From contig VUYV01000015.1 in assembly GCA_008711295.1 (NCBI GenBank), positions 6,682,658-6,746,657 on the forward strand: a DNA stretch of 64,000 bases, written 5' to 3'. The stretch is from Anarhynchus alexandrinus. Its lineage: Eukaryota; Chordata; Aves; Charadriiformes; Charadriidae. Of the stretch, positions 1 through 12,231 are shown piece after piece. Below the pieces are notes generated by a model that was not told the DNA's origin, ran no database searches, and worked only from the letters and a program-made list of their open reading frames with translations. Numbering within the stretch: the stretch's first letter is position 1; every line of letters begins with the position of its first letter. The translations under genes and the position numbers were made by a program.

Positions 1-865
1 GCATGTTGATCTGCTTGAGGGTAGGATGGCTCTGCAGAGGGATCTGGACAGGCTGGACTGATGGGCCAAGGCCAATGGTATGAGGTTCAACAAGGCCAAG
101 TGTCGGGTCCTGCATGTGGGTCACAACAACCCCATGCAGTGCTACAGGCCTGGGGTGGAGTAACTCGAAAGCTGCCCGGCAGAGAAGGGCCTGGGGGTGT
201 TGGTTGACAGCCGGCAGTCATGAGCCAGCAGTGTGCCCAGGTGACCAAGAAGGCCAACAGCATCCTGGCCTCCATCAGGAATAGTGTGGTGAGCAGGACT
301 AGGGAAGCGATCATGCCCCTGTACTCGGCACTGGTGAGGCCCCACCTCAAGTGCGGTGTTCAGTTTTGGGCCCCTCACTACAAGAAGGACATTGAGGTTT
401 TGGAGCGTGTCCAGAGAAGGGCTACTAAGCTGGTGAGGGGTCTGGAGGACAAGTCTTATGAGGAACGACTGTGGGAAATGGGGTTGTTTAGCCTGGAGAA
501 GAGGAGGCTGAGGGGAGACCTTCTCACCCTCTACAACTACCTGAAAGGAGGGTGTAGCAAGGGGAGGGCTGACCTCTTCTCCCTGGTGACAAGGGATAAG
601 ACGAGAGAAAATGGGTTCAAGTTATGTAAGACGAGGTTTAGATTGGATATTAGGAAAATTTTTTTCACTGAAAGGGTTATTAAACATTGGAATAGGCTGC
701 CCAGGGAGGTGGTGGATTCGCCATCCCTGGAGGTGTTTAAAAAAAGGGTAGATGTGGTACTTGAGAACATGGTTTAGAAATGGTTTTGTCAGGGTAGGTT
801 AATGGTTGGACTTGATGATCTTAAAGGTCCCTTCCAACCTCAGTGATTCTGTGATTCTATGATTT
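1..865 (+). mobile_element. CR1 LINE, 3' part, sense orientation
   Basis: The copy enters from the left edge and ends in the CR1-type 3' tail (GGTCCCTTCCAACCT followed by ATTCTGTG/ATTCTATG units near 844-862). Within it, 220-777 is an open frame of 185 codons that reads as the C-terminal tail of the CR1 ORF2 reverse transcriptase (for example [22 protein letters not shown]). Upstream of 220 the frame is already broken, so this is a 5'-truncated, inactive copy rather than a host gene. The uninterrupted tail suggests it is one of the younger copies in the window. Confidence 0.93.
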
Positions 866-895
866 CCAGCGGAGTCCCATAGGTGCTTGCGACTC

Positions 896-1402
896 AATCT
901 CATTTCCACAGCAGGTTGCACAGGACAGCCTCCAGGCAGGTTTGGAATGTCTCCAGAGTGGGAGACTCCACCACCTCTCTGGGCAGCCTGTGCCAGTGCT
1001 CTGCCACCTGCACAGGAGAGAAGGCCCTCCTCATGTTTCGATGGAATTTCCTATGCTCAAGTTTGTGCCTGTTACCTCTTGTCCTATCACTGGGCACCAC
1101 TGAAAAAAGGCTGTTCCCATCCCCCTGGCACCCTCCCTTTAAGTATTTAGAAGCATTAATAAGATCCCCCCTCAGTCTTCTTTCCTTTAGACTAAAAAGA
1201 TCCACGTCCCCCAGTATTTTCTCATAAGAGAGATGTTCCAATCCCCTAATCATCTTTGTAGCCCTTTGCTGGACACTCTCCAGCAGTTCCCTGTCCGTCT
1301 TGNGAACTGGACACAGCACTCCAGATGTGGCCTCACCAGGGCAAAGTACAGGGGGAAGATGACCTCCCTTGACCTGCTGGCCATGTTTTGTTGGGTTTCA
1401 TG
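896..1402 (-). mobile_element. CR1 LINE fragment, antisense
   Basis: Read on the minus strand, this encodes CR1 ORF2 C-terminal sequence (motifs such as [13 protein letters not shown] and [13 protein letters not shown]) from about 1402 down to 896. It lies tail to tail with the preceding CR1 copy, about 30 bases away. It carries one undetermined base (N at 1303), which breaks the reading frame in this assembly. It lacks the terminal 8-bp tail, so its 3' end is truncated or diverged. Confidence 0.88.
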
Positions 1403-2790
1403 AGAGATATTACTACCTGGTCTATATTGGGGTCTCAGAGACATTTCCTGTGCTGGACACCATGGCCATCTCTACACTAGTGAATGGAATGATGCCAGCT
1501 GGCAACTCATCGTCATGGTGAACCACCAGCACAGTCCTTGGTACGTGTTGCCTTGGCCAACTAGCTCACTTCCAAGCAATTCTTCACTCCCACTAGCAGC
1601 AATGTTTTAAACCAATGTCTTGAAAAATCTGCAACTGAAAGAGATGAATTGTTTGCTACCCAACACTCCAGTATTCAGAGCACCCGCCTACAGAAACCTC
1701 TGCCTAAACTTGGAAACTAATTTCCATGAAAGCATAGAGCTTTTTTACACCCTACTCTAGCCATAAACCGTTTACAACCTGCTCTTCACAAAGCCCTGCC
1801 CCACTCCTGTCCCAGTGGGTTTCCAGACAGCAGTTTTGTACTCTTGCAGCTGCATCAGATGAGAAGATGAGTCCTGGGAGCAGGTCAGGCTGGATAGAAA
1901 GGACAGTGGGTGTCCAGAGCAGGTGGGCAGGGGAGGGAAGTGATGTGTGTGCATTAGGGGAACCCTTTATTTTGGGAGCATGCACCAGCAGCAGTATCCA
2001 GAGCCTTACACAAGCTCAGAGCAAAGGGAGGTTTGACTGTGCCATAGCCAGGGAACTGCTGTTTATGAGTCCTCTAAAAATTGGCATCTGAATATTTGCT
2101 CTGATTTCCATAGCTGCACATGTGCAGGACCTGTACCACGAGAGGGAGCCAGACACCGGAGCCGGACAGCTCTCCTCTCCCACCATCCCGATAGACACTA
2201 GATAGAGGAAATGCCACCCAGTTGTCACACAGAGGAATATCAAATAGCAGCTTTCTCTAGAGAATTTTTACACGCCAAAATGAAGGGATAGAAGCTGCTC
2301 ACACCAGCTTGGCTTTTGGGCCACACTCTATAAACCCAAAACTACTTCCCTCAGCAAACAAGTGCAAGATTGTGACACAATTGTGATTGGTGCTCTGTGC
2401 TGGAACAGATTTTTCCACTCTGCATTTGCTCATGAAAACAAGACAATGAAAAGCAATGTGGCCAGAGATGCCAACAGGCACAGACTTGCAGATGTTTCTC
2501 CTCCAGGCACCCTGCCTCTGGGACAGCTCAGCCCTTGCCTGGCCAGAGCAGCTGCCTCCCCAGCCAGCACATGGAATGAGCATCACTCTCCCCCAGCACA
2601 CCATGTGGTTATCTCCCCCTCCAGCCACAGCTCCATTTCCATTGCTGCCTCTCCACACCGCTCCAGGGAAACCACAGACTGGGAAAAATTCTGGAAGTGA
2701 AATGGTGGATTCAGTCATAGTCAGCCTTACAGCAGGAGGCTAGCCCAGGTGACAGAGGTCCTTTGTCCTATGGTCCTAAGTCACTGGAGC
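1403..2790. other. Intergenic stretch, no gene recognised
   Basis: Short open frames occur on both strands (for example 2299-2718 minus and 2362-2700 plus). None shows a recognisable domain, a splice structure or residue usage like a real protein. I see no named repeat here. Confidence 0.5.
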
Positions 2791-2799
2791 AGTTTCGGA

Positions 2800-3635
2800 A
2801 CATCATTTAGATTTGACATTATCTCCCATAACAACCTCATAGACAAGTTAGTATGGGCTAGATAAGTGACAGTGAGGTGGATTGAAAACTGGCTCAATGG
2901 AAGAGCCCAGAGAGTATCAGTGGCACAAAGTCCAGCCAGAGGCCAGTCACTAGTGGTACAATCCAGGGGTAATATACAGGGCCAAACCTGCTTAACATGT
3001 TAATTAATGACCTAGGTGATGGGGTAGAGTGCACCCTCAGCAAATTTGAGGAAGATAAAAAACTAGGATGAGTGGTTGACATGCCAGAGGGTCATGTTGC
3101 CATCCATAGATCCTCAACAGGCTGAAAAAATGGGCTCACAAGAAGCTCACGAAGTTCGACAAGTAAAAGTGTGAAGTTCTACACCTGGGAAGGAATAACC
3201 CCATGCACCAGTAAATACTGGGGGCGATCCAGCTGGCAGAAAAGGCCCTGGGTGTCCTGGTGGACATCAAGTTGACCATGATCCAGCAATGTGCCCGTGC
3301 AGCAAAGAAGGCCAACAGCCTCCTGGGCTGCATTAGGAGGAACATTGCCAGCAGGTCAAGGGACGTGATCCTTTCTTTCCTTTGCCTTTACTATGTACTG
3401 CTGAGACACATCTGGGATAGTGTGTCCAGTTTTGGGCTCCCCAGTAAAGGGACACAAGGATGAATAAAGGATTAGAGCATGTGTCATACAAGGAGAGGTT
3501 GAGAGAGCTGGAACTGTTCAGCCTGGAGAAGTGAAGGCTCAAGGGTATCTTGTCAATGTATACACGTATCTGATGGGCAGAGTAAAGAAGGCAGAGTCAG
3601 ACTCTTCTCAGTGGTGCCCACTGTCAGGAGCTCAG
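2800..3635 (+). mobile_element. Old, degenerate CR1 fragment, sense
   Basis: Sequence from about 2800 follows the CR1 ORF2 order: the region before the reverse-transcriptase tail, then text reading [30 protein letters not shown] (as broken pieces around 3280-3370), then a GLFSLEK-like segment near 3510. Stops and frameshifts are frequent, and the 3' tail is missing after about 3635. The decay is clearly greater than in the copy at 1-865, so this is an older insertion. Confidence 0.8.
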
Positions 3636-6540
3636 CTCCTGGGAGTGATTTCCCCACCCATGAGGGATGACAAGGAGCCCACAAACATTGGCTATGTTTC
3701 ACACATCCACAGCCCAACCAAGCAAGGCAAAGCAGGACTTGAGTTTTAGAGATCTGCAGAGCTCCGTATGTGGATTTACGTCATTTTAAAGCACCTGTTG
3801 GAGTGCAAGAGCTGATGCAGATCCCTGTGCAGACCTAATCCCTGCAGTGCAACCTGAGCCGAGGAGCACAGCCAAAACCAGCAATATAATGTCAATCTGC
3901 TACCAAGTGGTTTTCAATGCGCCTCTTGAAGGCCACTGAGCCTTGACAGAGGCGTGGAGATAGAGCCTGTGAAGCTGGATTAGGGCCATAAGAGTCTTTC
4001 CTGGCAGAGCTGGCAAGTTCAAGCACTGTACCCAGCTAACGCAGCTAGACAGCTCCTGCTTGGCAAGCTAACACAGTCAGGGATCATTCCGGTATTTCTC
4101 TGGGACAGCTCAGGTACTAAGTCTGGTTCAGATCCAGCCACCAACCCCTCTTCTGACCATGTCAACCACTGGGCTCCATCCAAGGGGCGTTCTCAGAGAC
4201 ACCTTCCCACAGAGCAAAGCAAGCAGAAGAAACGCATCAACCAGCTTCACCAGCAGAGGGCTGATGAGTTAAGCCATGGATTCGGCTCTCCTAGATGATG
4301 CAGGATTTAGGTGCCAGACTCCAATCCCAGCTGCCTTATCCTCAGCACCAAGTGGTCTTCATATGTCCCTAAAATCAAGAGGTGACTTGCCAGTCACCTG
4401 TAAGTGTTATCTGCATGCTCAGTTTGCACATCATTACATGGTTACCCAGAGCTCAGGAGCAGACACCCTTGAGTGCTCAGCACTGGAGGTCAGGGGAGGG
4501 CACCTAACTTGGCATGGATTGAATCACAGCAGGGAGGTTTTCAACCATTCCCACCCTTCTTCACCAATGCTGTAGTGAATATCAGTCCTCAGGCAACCAG
4601 GAGTGCTTTGGCTGGCTAAGGCACACAGCCATGGGCAGACGTTCCCGTACCTGACACCAACACCCAATCTGAGATCTGGCCCAGATTTTTTCGGAAGGTA
4701 ATTGTTGGAAATTTAGGAATTTCCAAAGGCAACTGCTGTAGCACTGAAACCCTCCCCATGGTTGGTTGCGCCTACGACCCAGTGAACCTGTCACACGGCA
4801 GTGGAGAACATCACTCCTCTGCCTCTAGTTCACAGAGCAGGCTGCTGCCAGGGACTTCATTCCCACGTAGGTATCACCAGACTGTGATCCTGTTACTTAT
4901 TAACCAGCTCTTTGGTAAGCTAAACAAAGCATCGTTCCAAGACATCCATCACAGACCTGCAATCCCGTGGCTTTTTTGTGAATCCTTTCCAACATGTCAA
5001 CAACCTCTTTAAAGCACCTGAACTGGACAGGGCAGTCCTGAACCTGGTTCCCTGGAGGAAAGAGCCACCCCTCCGCTCCACAGATGGAGGCAGCACAGCC
5101 CGACAGCGAATCCTGCCTGTCCCCTGCACTGTATCCCTTTCACAGAGAGCAGAAAAGATGCTGTTTTAAATGACATGAGGCCAGGCCTGGGCATCCCTGA
5201 AACATGAGAGATGAGAAGTCTAAAACTCCATCCGATCAGATTCCCTGTGAGGATCTCCCATCCAAAGTACCCAATGCCAATACCCTTTTCCTTTGAGATG
5301 CAAGGATTTATTTGACTAGTGAGAAAGCAAAGGCAACGTAAGGAGAAATTAACAGCAAAGGGAAAAAATTTTACTGTGCCGGAGTGGAGCAAGTTCCCCT
5401 GCAAAATTTCATGGAACATGTAATACTGGGTGCAAAGTCAGTGGATGGCAGCTTCTGGCTCACTCACAACAGCTGGAGCCCGTTTGGTTGGAGGAAGCCT
5501 TGCTCATGTGGCAATGCTAAGATGACAACCTCTATCAGATACTTTACTCTTACAGGGTGGGAAATAAATGCAGCCTCCTGTTAAAAACATCTCCATCAAA
5601 AGAGGGGCACCCTGGGAACAAACACAGTGAGAATAACATCACTCCAGCTCATGTAGATGCTGAGGCTGTTTCCACAGGGCTGGAGGAAGCAAAGCCATAA
5701 AGCCTAGATGGGTTCTGGTTCAACAATGAACCATTCACTCCAGCACTTGGGAGAAGTTGCAGGGCTGTTTCTCTAAAGAATCACTCTAAAAAGGTCCTAA
5801 AGTGAATCAAAACATGGTTTAAATTAGTCTAACAGGTTCCTTAAGTTCGCTAGCTTTTTCTCTGCGCTTTCTCCTATAATTCATTCTCTCAAGACTTCCC
5901 TCTCCAGCCTCTTCTCTGCCTTTCACAGCAATTTCACAGCCTTATAAACCTCTCAAATATGCCACACTTCTGATATTCCAGATTCCTCCAGCAAGCCAGG
6001 GAGGTCAGCTTAAAAAAAAGAAGAAGGAAAAATACCCCTTGAATTTCTCAAATAACTGACAAAAAGCATTTAAACAACGGAAAGTCACCAGGTCCTTCGC
6101 TCCGGTGTGTTAACAGAATAGTGCCTCCCAAATCTACCCAGAAACAGGAAAACTCAACAGGCTGCTGGATGCAACACGCTGCGGTGCGCACTCCCAGCTC
6201 AGTGTTTAGAGAGGGAAGGATGCTGAGCTGCCTTGGATGAGGAGGAGAATGCTGGAGATGTTGATCTCAGCTATACCGAGAGTCTGCTTTGAAGCCTTGA
6301 GTCCTTTTAAATGGTGGAGGAGGAGAAAGGACAGAGTTAGAGTTGAGTTAGTTAAAAAACAAAAACAAAAGAAAAAAAAACAGCAGGGAAGAGGACATTT
6401 GGAGAGGCTGTTGGCAAAAGACCAAGGACAGAGCAAGAGGAAAGGTGGAGAGTTCAAGAGGGAACCTTCTTGACATTTGCTTGGAGCTCACCAAGTGGGA
6501 GGAGAAACAAACTAATTAGTAATATCAGGACAGGAGCCAT
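3636..6540. other. Intergenic stretch upstream of the urea transporter
   Basis: No exon or named repeat is recognised. Purine-rich and A-rich tracts occur at about 6300-6400 (run of A at 6364-6380). Just upstream of the TATA element at 6548 there is a homeodomain-type core (CTAATTAGTAAT, about 6511-6522). This stretch would contain any proximal promoter of the urea-transporter gene if the first exon proposed at 6580 is right. Confidence 0.5.
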
Positions 6541-6547
6541 GCTAGCC

Positions 6548-6554
6548 TATATAA
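6548..6554 (+). promoter_or_regulatory. SLC14A2: Candidate TATA box for the urea-transporter gene
   Basis: TATATAA is followed, at ordinary TATA-to-start spacing, by a pyrimidine-rich stretch and then by a strong splice donor (GAG|GTAAGA at 6650). The combination of TATA element, short ATG-free leader and consensus donor in the correct strand, 5.6 kb before the coding exons, is what a non-coding exon 1 should look like. This is inference; no transcript evidence is available here. Confidence 0.45.
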
Positions 6555-6579
6555 GCTGGTGGGGCATTTTCTTTTTCCC

Positions 6580-6649
6580 ACTCTCTTGGTCCTGCTTTCC
6601 TTCCGTCCTGGCCAGCAAAGCAACAGTTACCCTTCAACTCATCGGAGAG
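6580..6649 (+). other. SLC14A2: Candidate non-coding first exon of the urea transporter
   Basis: The 5' end is placed about 30 bases after the TATA element. The 3' end is fixed by the donor GAG|GTAAGA at 6650. The stretch contains no ATG. It would join an acceptor just before the start codon at 12232, where AG dinucleotides at 12215-12216 and 12221-12222 follow the pyrimidine run at 12190-12199. The intron would be about 5.6 kb. The start position is approximate. Confidence 0.42.
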
Positions 6650-9600
6650 GTAAGAGTACTTTTTTTGTTCCTTTTCATGCACAACAATGAATGCGCACCC
6701 TGTTACTGACTTACCTGGAGCTTTCTTCTCCCCCAAAACACCTAACGAACAGCATTTCAACAGTCCTCCTGAGCCAGAGCAGCAAAGGCTTAAGAGGAAC
6801 ACAGAGTCTGGGGAACAGCACAAGAATTTCAATTATTGAGAGTTTTCTAGCAGGGCGAGGATTTATTAGTACTGCTTAGCCCAGTTGGCTGAACCTTTGA
6901 GTTATACAAAAAAAAAANAAAAAAAAAAAGTGAAAAAAACCCTGGAACTCTTTAACATCTCCTTTTACTGCCTTTCTATTCTGCAAAATGAAGAATGCCC
7001 AGATAGTAATAATATGCAGTTAATGCGATAGTATCTCTGGATTTCTCTGTCCCCGAGAGACAGATCTCTGAAAATTGAATTGCGAATGGGCTTAATGAAT
7101 ATTTGAATCTGAGGGATGAGCTTTTTTTTTTTTTGAACTAATGCTTTGAAATGTATCTTCTGTGGGAAAACGGGAACTTTTTTTCAGTGAGGGTCAAGTG
7201 CATTATAATCCCTCTGTTTTGAGGAGTGCGCTTTTGCATGCGTGTGTTCCTATACATAACGCTCTACTTACCCAGCTTTACCAAATCCCTGGTAACATTA
7301 CACGGGCTATGCTGGAATCAGAGTTGCTGAGAATCTGGCCCTTTCCTCCTATTGTACTTGGACACAGGAATTCCTCTAAAAACATGCTGCACACAGAGCT
7401 GGCTGCCCGCACGCTTCACGGCAACAATTCAGAGAATGCAAGATACAATGACTGTAATTGTGCGGTAGCAGTTCTTTGGACAAGCAAATACCACACGGTA
7501 ATTTAAATCCTCTCGATTTACAGAGTAAGCTGAATTTTGGCAGGGAGAGAGGAAAATTCCAGAAAGAGGAGAAAGTACTAGATAGTTTTGCTGCATTTTC
7601 AGAGGTAAAAGCCCAACACCTAGCAACACAGGCACTAGCTTGGAAATGTGTATTACTGGGGAGTATTAAGACAATTAGCCAAATAAAAGCCCCTGTTTTT
7701 TCCCAGCTGCAAGCACAGCACCACTCTTTGCATGTATTAAACATAACGAATGTGTGACCGGGCTTGTCTCCATTTCAGTGCATGAATAAAACACTATTTT
7801 GGGGCAGATGTTGCAGGAGTGCAGCACCAGCACGGAGTCTGCTACGCTGCAGCTTTAACGAGGCATTACTGGGATGCCGTAGGTATGGTGTGACACAGAA
7901 GAAGTGCACACAAGTGGAAGAGAAATTGATTTAGGGAGACATGAAGTTGCATAACATCAGTGCTTTGCTACAGGACATTTATTAACTCTGAAAAGATGAT
8001 AAAAAACACAATAGATTAGCTTCCTGGCCCTGCGATGATTTCATTTTCATGCAAGATAAACATCTTTTTTTTTTTTTTCCTTTTCTATTCTCACGGGTTC
8101 CATTTCATAGCTGATACAAAAGTATTTCGACACTTTTAGCTGCAAAACTTCCCTTCTTGCTTACACGAGCATCCTTAGCAAGGATGGCAGAGAGATATTA
8201 TCTAACAGCACAAAGATATCTAGGCAAGGGGAGGCAGCAAACATCTGGAATCACTGGGGAAAAGCAGTGCCCCAAATCTAGCTCTCAATTTCCACAGTAC
8301 CCCATGGGAAAAAGAGTTTTAAAGAGTTCCTCTGCACTCGCAGCAGAGCACAAATCAGTCCTTGCACCGCAGAGATGAAAGTCACGTTCAGACTCACTCT
8401 GCCTGGGTCCTGCTGCTGCTCCCATGTCACACCAGTTACACACCAGCATCAGGAGCATTTCCCACCAAACGCATGGCTGGAGCACCTCTCCAGAGCATAC
8501 ACATGATCGGGCAGCACGTTTCAAGCTGTGCGTGTCTGAGAGCAGGACCTGCACAGTCTTTAGATAAGAATCTGAGCTCAAAAACCACATTCCCAGACTA
8601 ATAGAAATAAAGAATAAATAAAAAAAAACTGCCCCCCTGCAGAAGCCAAGCAGTCTATTCCAGCAGAAGAGTCCTCTCACAATTAGTTCTATTTCCTTCC
8701 TTCGTGCACTAAGAAACAAAAAGCCCACTTTGACTGAAAACCGCATGTTAACTTAGCTTCAATAGCAGATCTTCAAAAGACCTGCTGTAGACTGGCCTTA
8801 ATGAAATCCTCGTCAGAAAACACACACTTCAGCTTGAATTAAAATTCAGACATCAATGTCTTAAAATTCTTGGAGCATCTCCATTATTTTGGGACGAGAC
8901 ACCTTTTGTCTTCTGTCCTTTCTTCTATAGATGCTGTCACCTACTCCCTAAAACAAGGTAATGTGTTAGCAGATCATTAATCTGAGCATATATGGCAGCT
9001 ACTGCTGCTTACAATACCAAAAATTATATAAAATGCCAAAAAAAAAAAAAAATTATGCTAGTACCGGTTTCCAAATGGCTCTTTATGCTTTCTTTGGACA
9101 ACTAAGTAGAAGTAGTGCAAGTTCTCCATGCTCTGTGTTTCTGGACAGATGGGAGAAGCACCATGGCTGTGGTGACAGCCAAACCACCACACACAAGAAG
9201 CAGCCCTCACACAGTGCCTGGGATGTGATTTGGGGTGGCAGTGAAGCCAACGGGGCTGGATCTGGGTATTTACGGTGTTGTGAAGACCACACCTGAAACC
9301 AAGGATGCTTTCCCATTACATACCAGGCTGCTCTGCTGGTGATGGGGTGTTTCATAATGATTTCCTTCCCCTTCATCATACACAAAGCTGATAGGAAGGA
9401 CGAACCGAAGTTCATGTGATTCATCTCTAGAGAGACACATCACTTGATGGACAGGGACACAATGAACATGAGTTTGAGCACTGGCCAGAAGGTGCCCGTG
9501 AATCACCCCCCCCAACCACTCTGATTTTGAATATTCTGGAAGAACAGGTATGCAGGGCATTGAGGCAGCCTTCATCGGGGTTGTAGTTCAAGCCAGGTTG

Positions 9601-12216
9601 GTGGAAGTGACTCACCTGGTCACCTGGTCTCTTTGCTGTGCCAAGCGCATCTGCTAACTTCATTTCTGCCCATGAAAACACAGAGCAAAGGCGTTCTGCA
9701 GTCTCCAGCTTGCACCATGCAGTACTACCTTAAATTTGCACTTCAGTGCCTTCCTACAGCAAAGCAACTCAAAGCGTTGATGAATTAGGGCCTCCAACAT
9801 AACCCATTTTATTCTCCACTGTGCGAGTCAACCAGACAGTGACCAACACCTCTTTATTACACCCTTGTTAGAGCACATTACATCCCATGCTGCAGAACAT
9901 CTCCTGACTACTGCGGTGCAAACGGCTCCTCGCTCAGCATGCAGGGAAACGCATCGGGCATGCTAGCACGGGACACACAACATCGCTCTGCAAATGCAAA
10001 TGGAACGGCCCTCGATTTTATGGATTAGTAACAGAGAAAGCCTAAGTTACACAAAGAGGAGGATTCTTTAAATTGAAAATGTAAATGCACTTTCACCAAA
10101 TGAAGAGCATTTATCTTGGCTGGAAATTTTGATTTAACTGAAAGTGCACCCAATTCACTTATTCCATTATTTCAGAATAAAATATGAGAAAAGCGAAGGT
10201 TAATGAATCAAGGTAATGAATTATAACTGAGCCAGGAAAAAGCCTTCCAGCACCGAGACACCATCCCTAGCAACACTCTCATCATTTTCTTTTCTTCCTC
10301 CTCTAGTTAAGCTCCTTCCCTTCGTGTCCTACACAAAGTCAAATTCGACACTTTTCTATGTCCTGGCCCTGTCTTCAGCCTCTTTCACGTGGAACCTGTC
10401 CTTGCATCAGCAGGGCCCTTCCAGAAGGCAGAAAACGTCTATTTGTTATTTGTGCAAATATTTACTACTTCCTGAAGTGTCACCATCAGCCTTCCAAGAA
10501 CACACAGTAAGAAACTGGCCAGGATGTACATTAACCAGACGTTCTCCCACAAAGACTCAGAGCTCCTTCACCACACGTCTGGGTCTGCAGGTGTAATGCC
10601 CAGGGGTGAGGCTGCTTTAGCTTAAATCCTCAGCACCTGTAGTTGTGAAGCATGGATTCTCTTCCCCAGCTGCCAGAAGGCTTTTACTGAAGTTGCCAAG
10701 TGAATCCCGGACTAACTCCAATAATTCTGTGCTTGTATCGTTTTACTCAGACTACTAACTCATAACCTAAACTCTTTACTTCTTGCACAAGCTGTTACCA
10801 GTGAGACCTGAAGCAGCTCTGGTTCTGTATTTGCTCACAATGTACCTTAGCTTGTGTTCTCTTTATCTTGACAATTACCAAGAATTAGTCCTACTCTTCA
10901 GGAAACTAAATACACTCCAGGGAAAGGTTTGGCTCTTTTAAATTTGCTGACTTCACATTGAGAATAGGCCCTTCAACAAATAATGAATTGGCTGTAGGAC
11001 ATTGTTTTTCAACGCCAGTGTTTACAGTTAGGTGTAAGTTTCTGATTTGCGCACCTGAATGAAGCTGTCTAGAGCTGTATGAGGTGCCAAAAGGTATTCC
11101 AGCAGCTCCTAATCCAAAGGGCATGTCCACAGGGCATGTCCAAAGGGGCATCCATAGGGGACCCCATCTCTGCCAGCCCTGCGTGGATGCCCCAAATATC
11201 TTATTTAGACCAAAACACATCTGTTTAGCCCATAATGCTCCCCTACCTTATTTAACTCTTGATATAGCGCGTGTTAAATTTAATACGAGTCTTTTCATTA
11301 GTCCCTGAGGATTTCTTACTACAGGTCCCAATATGTGATCACCTATCTTGTCTTACGCTAAAGAGCAAAGGCCAGTGCAGACCACGTAACAGCCTACTGG
11401 GCAGCTGGCGGAGAGAAGGCAGCAACATGACTAAGGCAGAATGGAACGCAAGCACTTTGAATTTGGCCTTTAAGCTCTTAAATCGGTGCTGGGTACTTCT
11501 AAAGATGGAGCAGCTAAAAGTAGAATTCAACACAGAAAAAAAATGTATGTATGTGTACATATGAGTAATGGAGTAAGGTAGGATGAACAACCCTCAAGCT
11601 AAGACCATGCTCATGAGAGAAGTTGAGCTGATCCCAGTAGGTGACTACATAGAGACCATACACCTAACTTAGACATACCTATTATTGATGGCTGACGGAT
11701 AAATTCAAACTGGAAATATGAGTTAAGCAGCAGGGGAAACATAATTATTGAAGCAGCTTCTTAGATTGTGGTTCAACTTCTGCCAACTTCTGTGTTCAAC
11801 TTCTATCAATCTGAATCTTGAGGTAAGCTTTAACTTCTGTGAAACCAGTGTCCCTCTTGCTCTTCTTGAAGTCCCCCTTTAAATCCAAAGCTACTTGATT
11901 GCTGGAAAACGTGGTAAGCTGAGAAGGGTGTTAAAATCAGGTAAAATACTACAACACAAGGCTCAGTGGTTCCTTGTGGTGTTCAAATCTATGACTGCAT
12001 GAAAGTCTGGAACGACAGTGCAGGGTCCCAAGAACACCTGAAGAAGGAATGTGCTCATGGAGACATGAGAATCAGGTGTTCAGAGTAAAGATCTTCCTCT
12101 TTCTGGCTCCAGAATAACATGTGGTGAGCAATAATACATGGTAGAGACAATAGACAGGGATCAGTAAGAGGCATTGTAATGAAGAACTGTCTTTTTTCCA
12201 TTGAATTTTACCAAAG
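6650..12216 (+). other. Probable intron 1 of the urea transporter, no coding exon seen
   Basis: This 5.6-kb stretch has no open frame with recognisable protein content and no named interspersed repeat. It holds an A-run with an undetermined base (6908-6930, N at 6918), T-runs at 7122-7134 and 8064-8078, an A-run at 9038-9051, and a degenerate GGGCATGTCC-type tandem at 11119-11160 that is listed separately. Confidence 0.45.
11119..11141 (+). promoter_or_regulatory. Perfect p53-type response element (two half-sites)
   Basis: Two identical decamers GGGCATGTCC lie at 11119-11128 and 11132-11141, separated by 3 bases. Each matches the p53-family half-site consensus RRRCWWGYYY with no mismatch. 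The pair sits about 1.1 kb upstream of the urea-transporter start codon. A third, degenerate GGGGCATCC unit follows at 11145-11153, so the element may have arisen from a small local tandem repeat. Function is not shown. Confidence 0.5.
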
Positions 12217-12231
12217 GCTCAGAACATCAAC

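Noticed and set aside
220..777. 185-codon open frame that could be called a host gene.
   Set aside because: The protein is the C-terminal tail of CR1 ORF2 and sits inside a CR1 copy with its own 3' tail.
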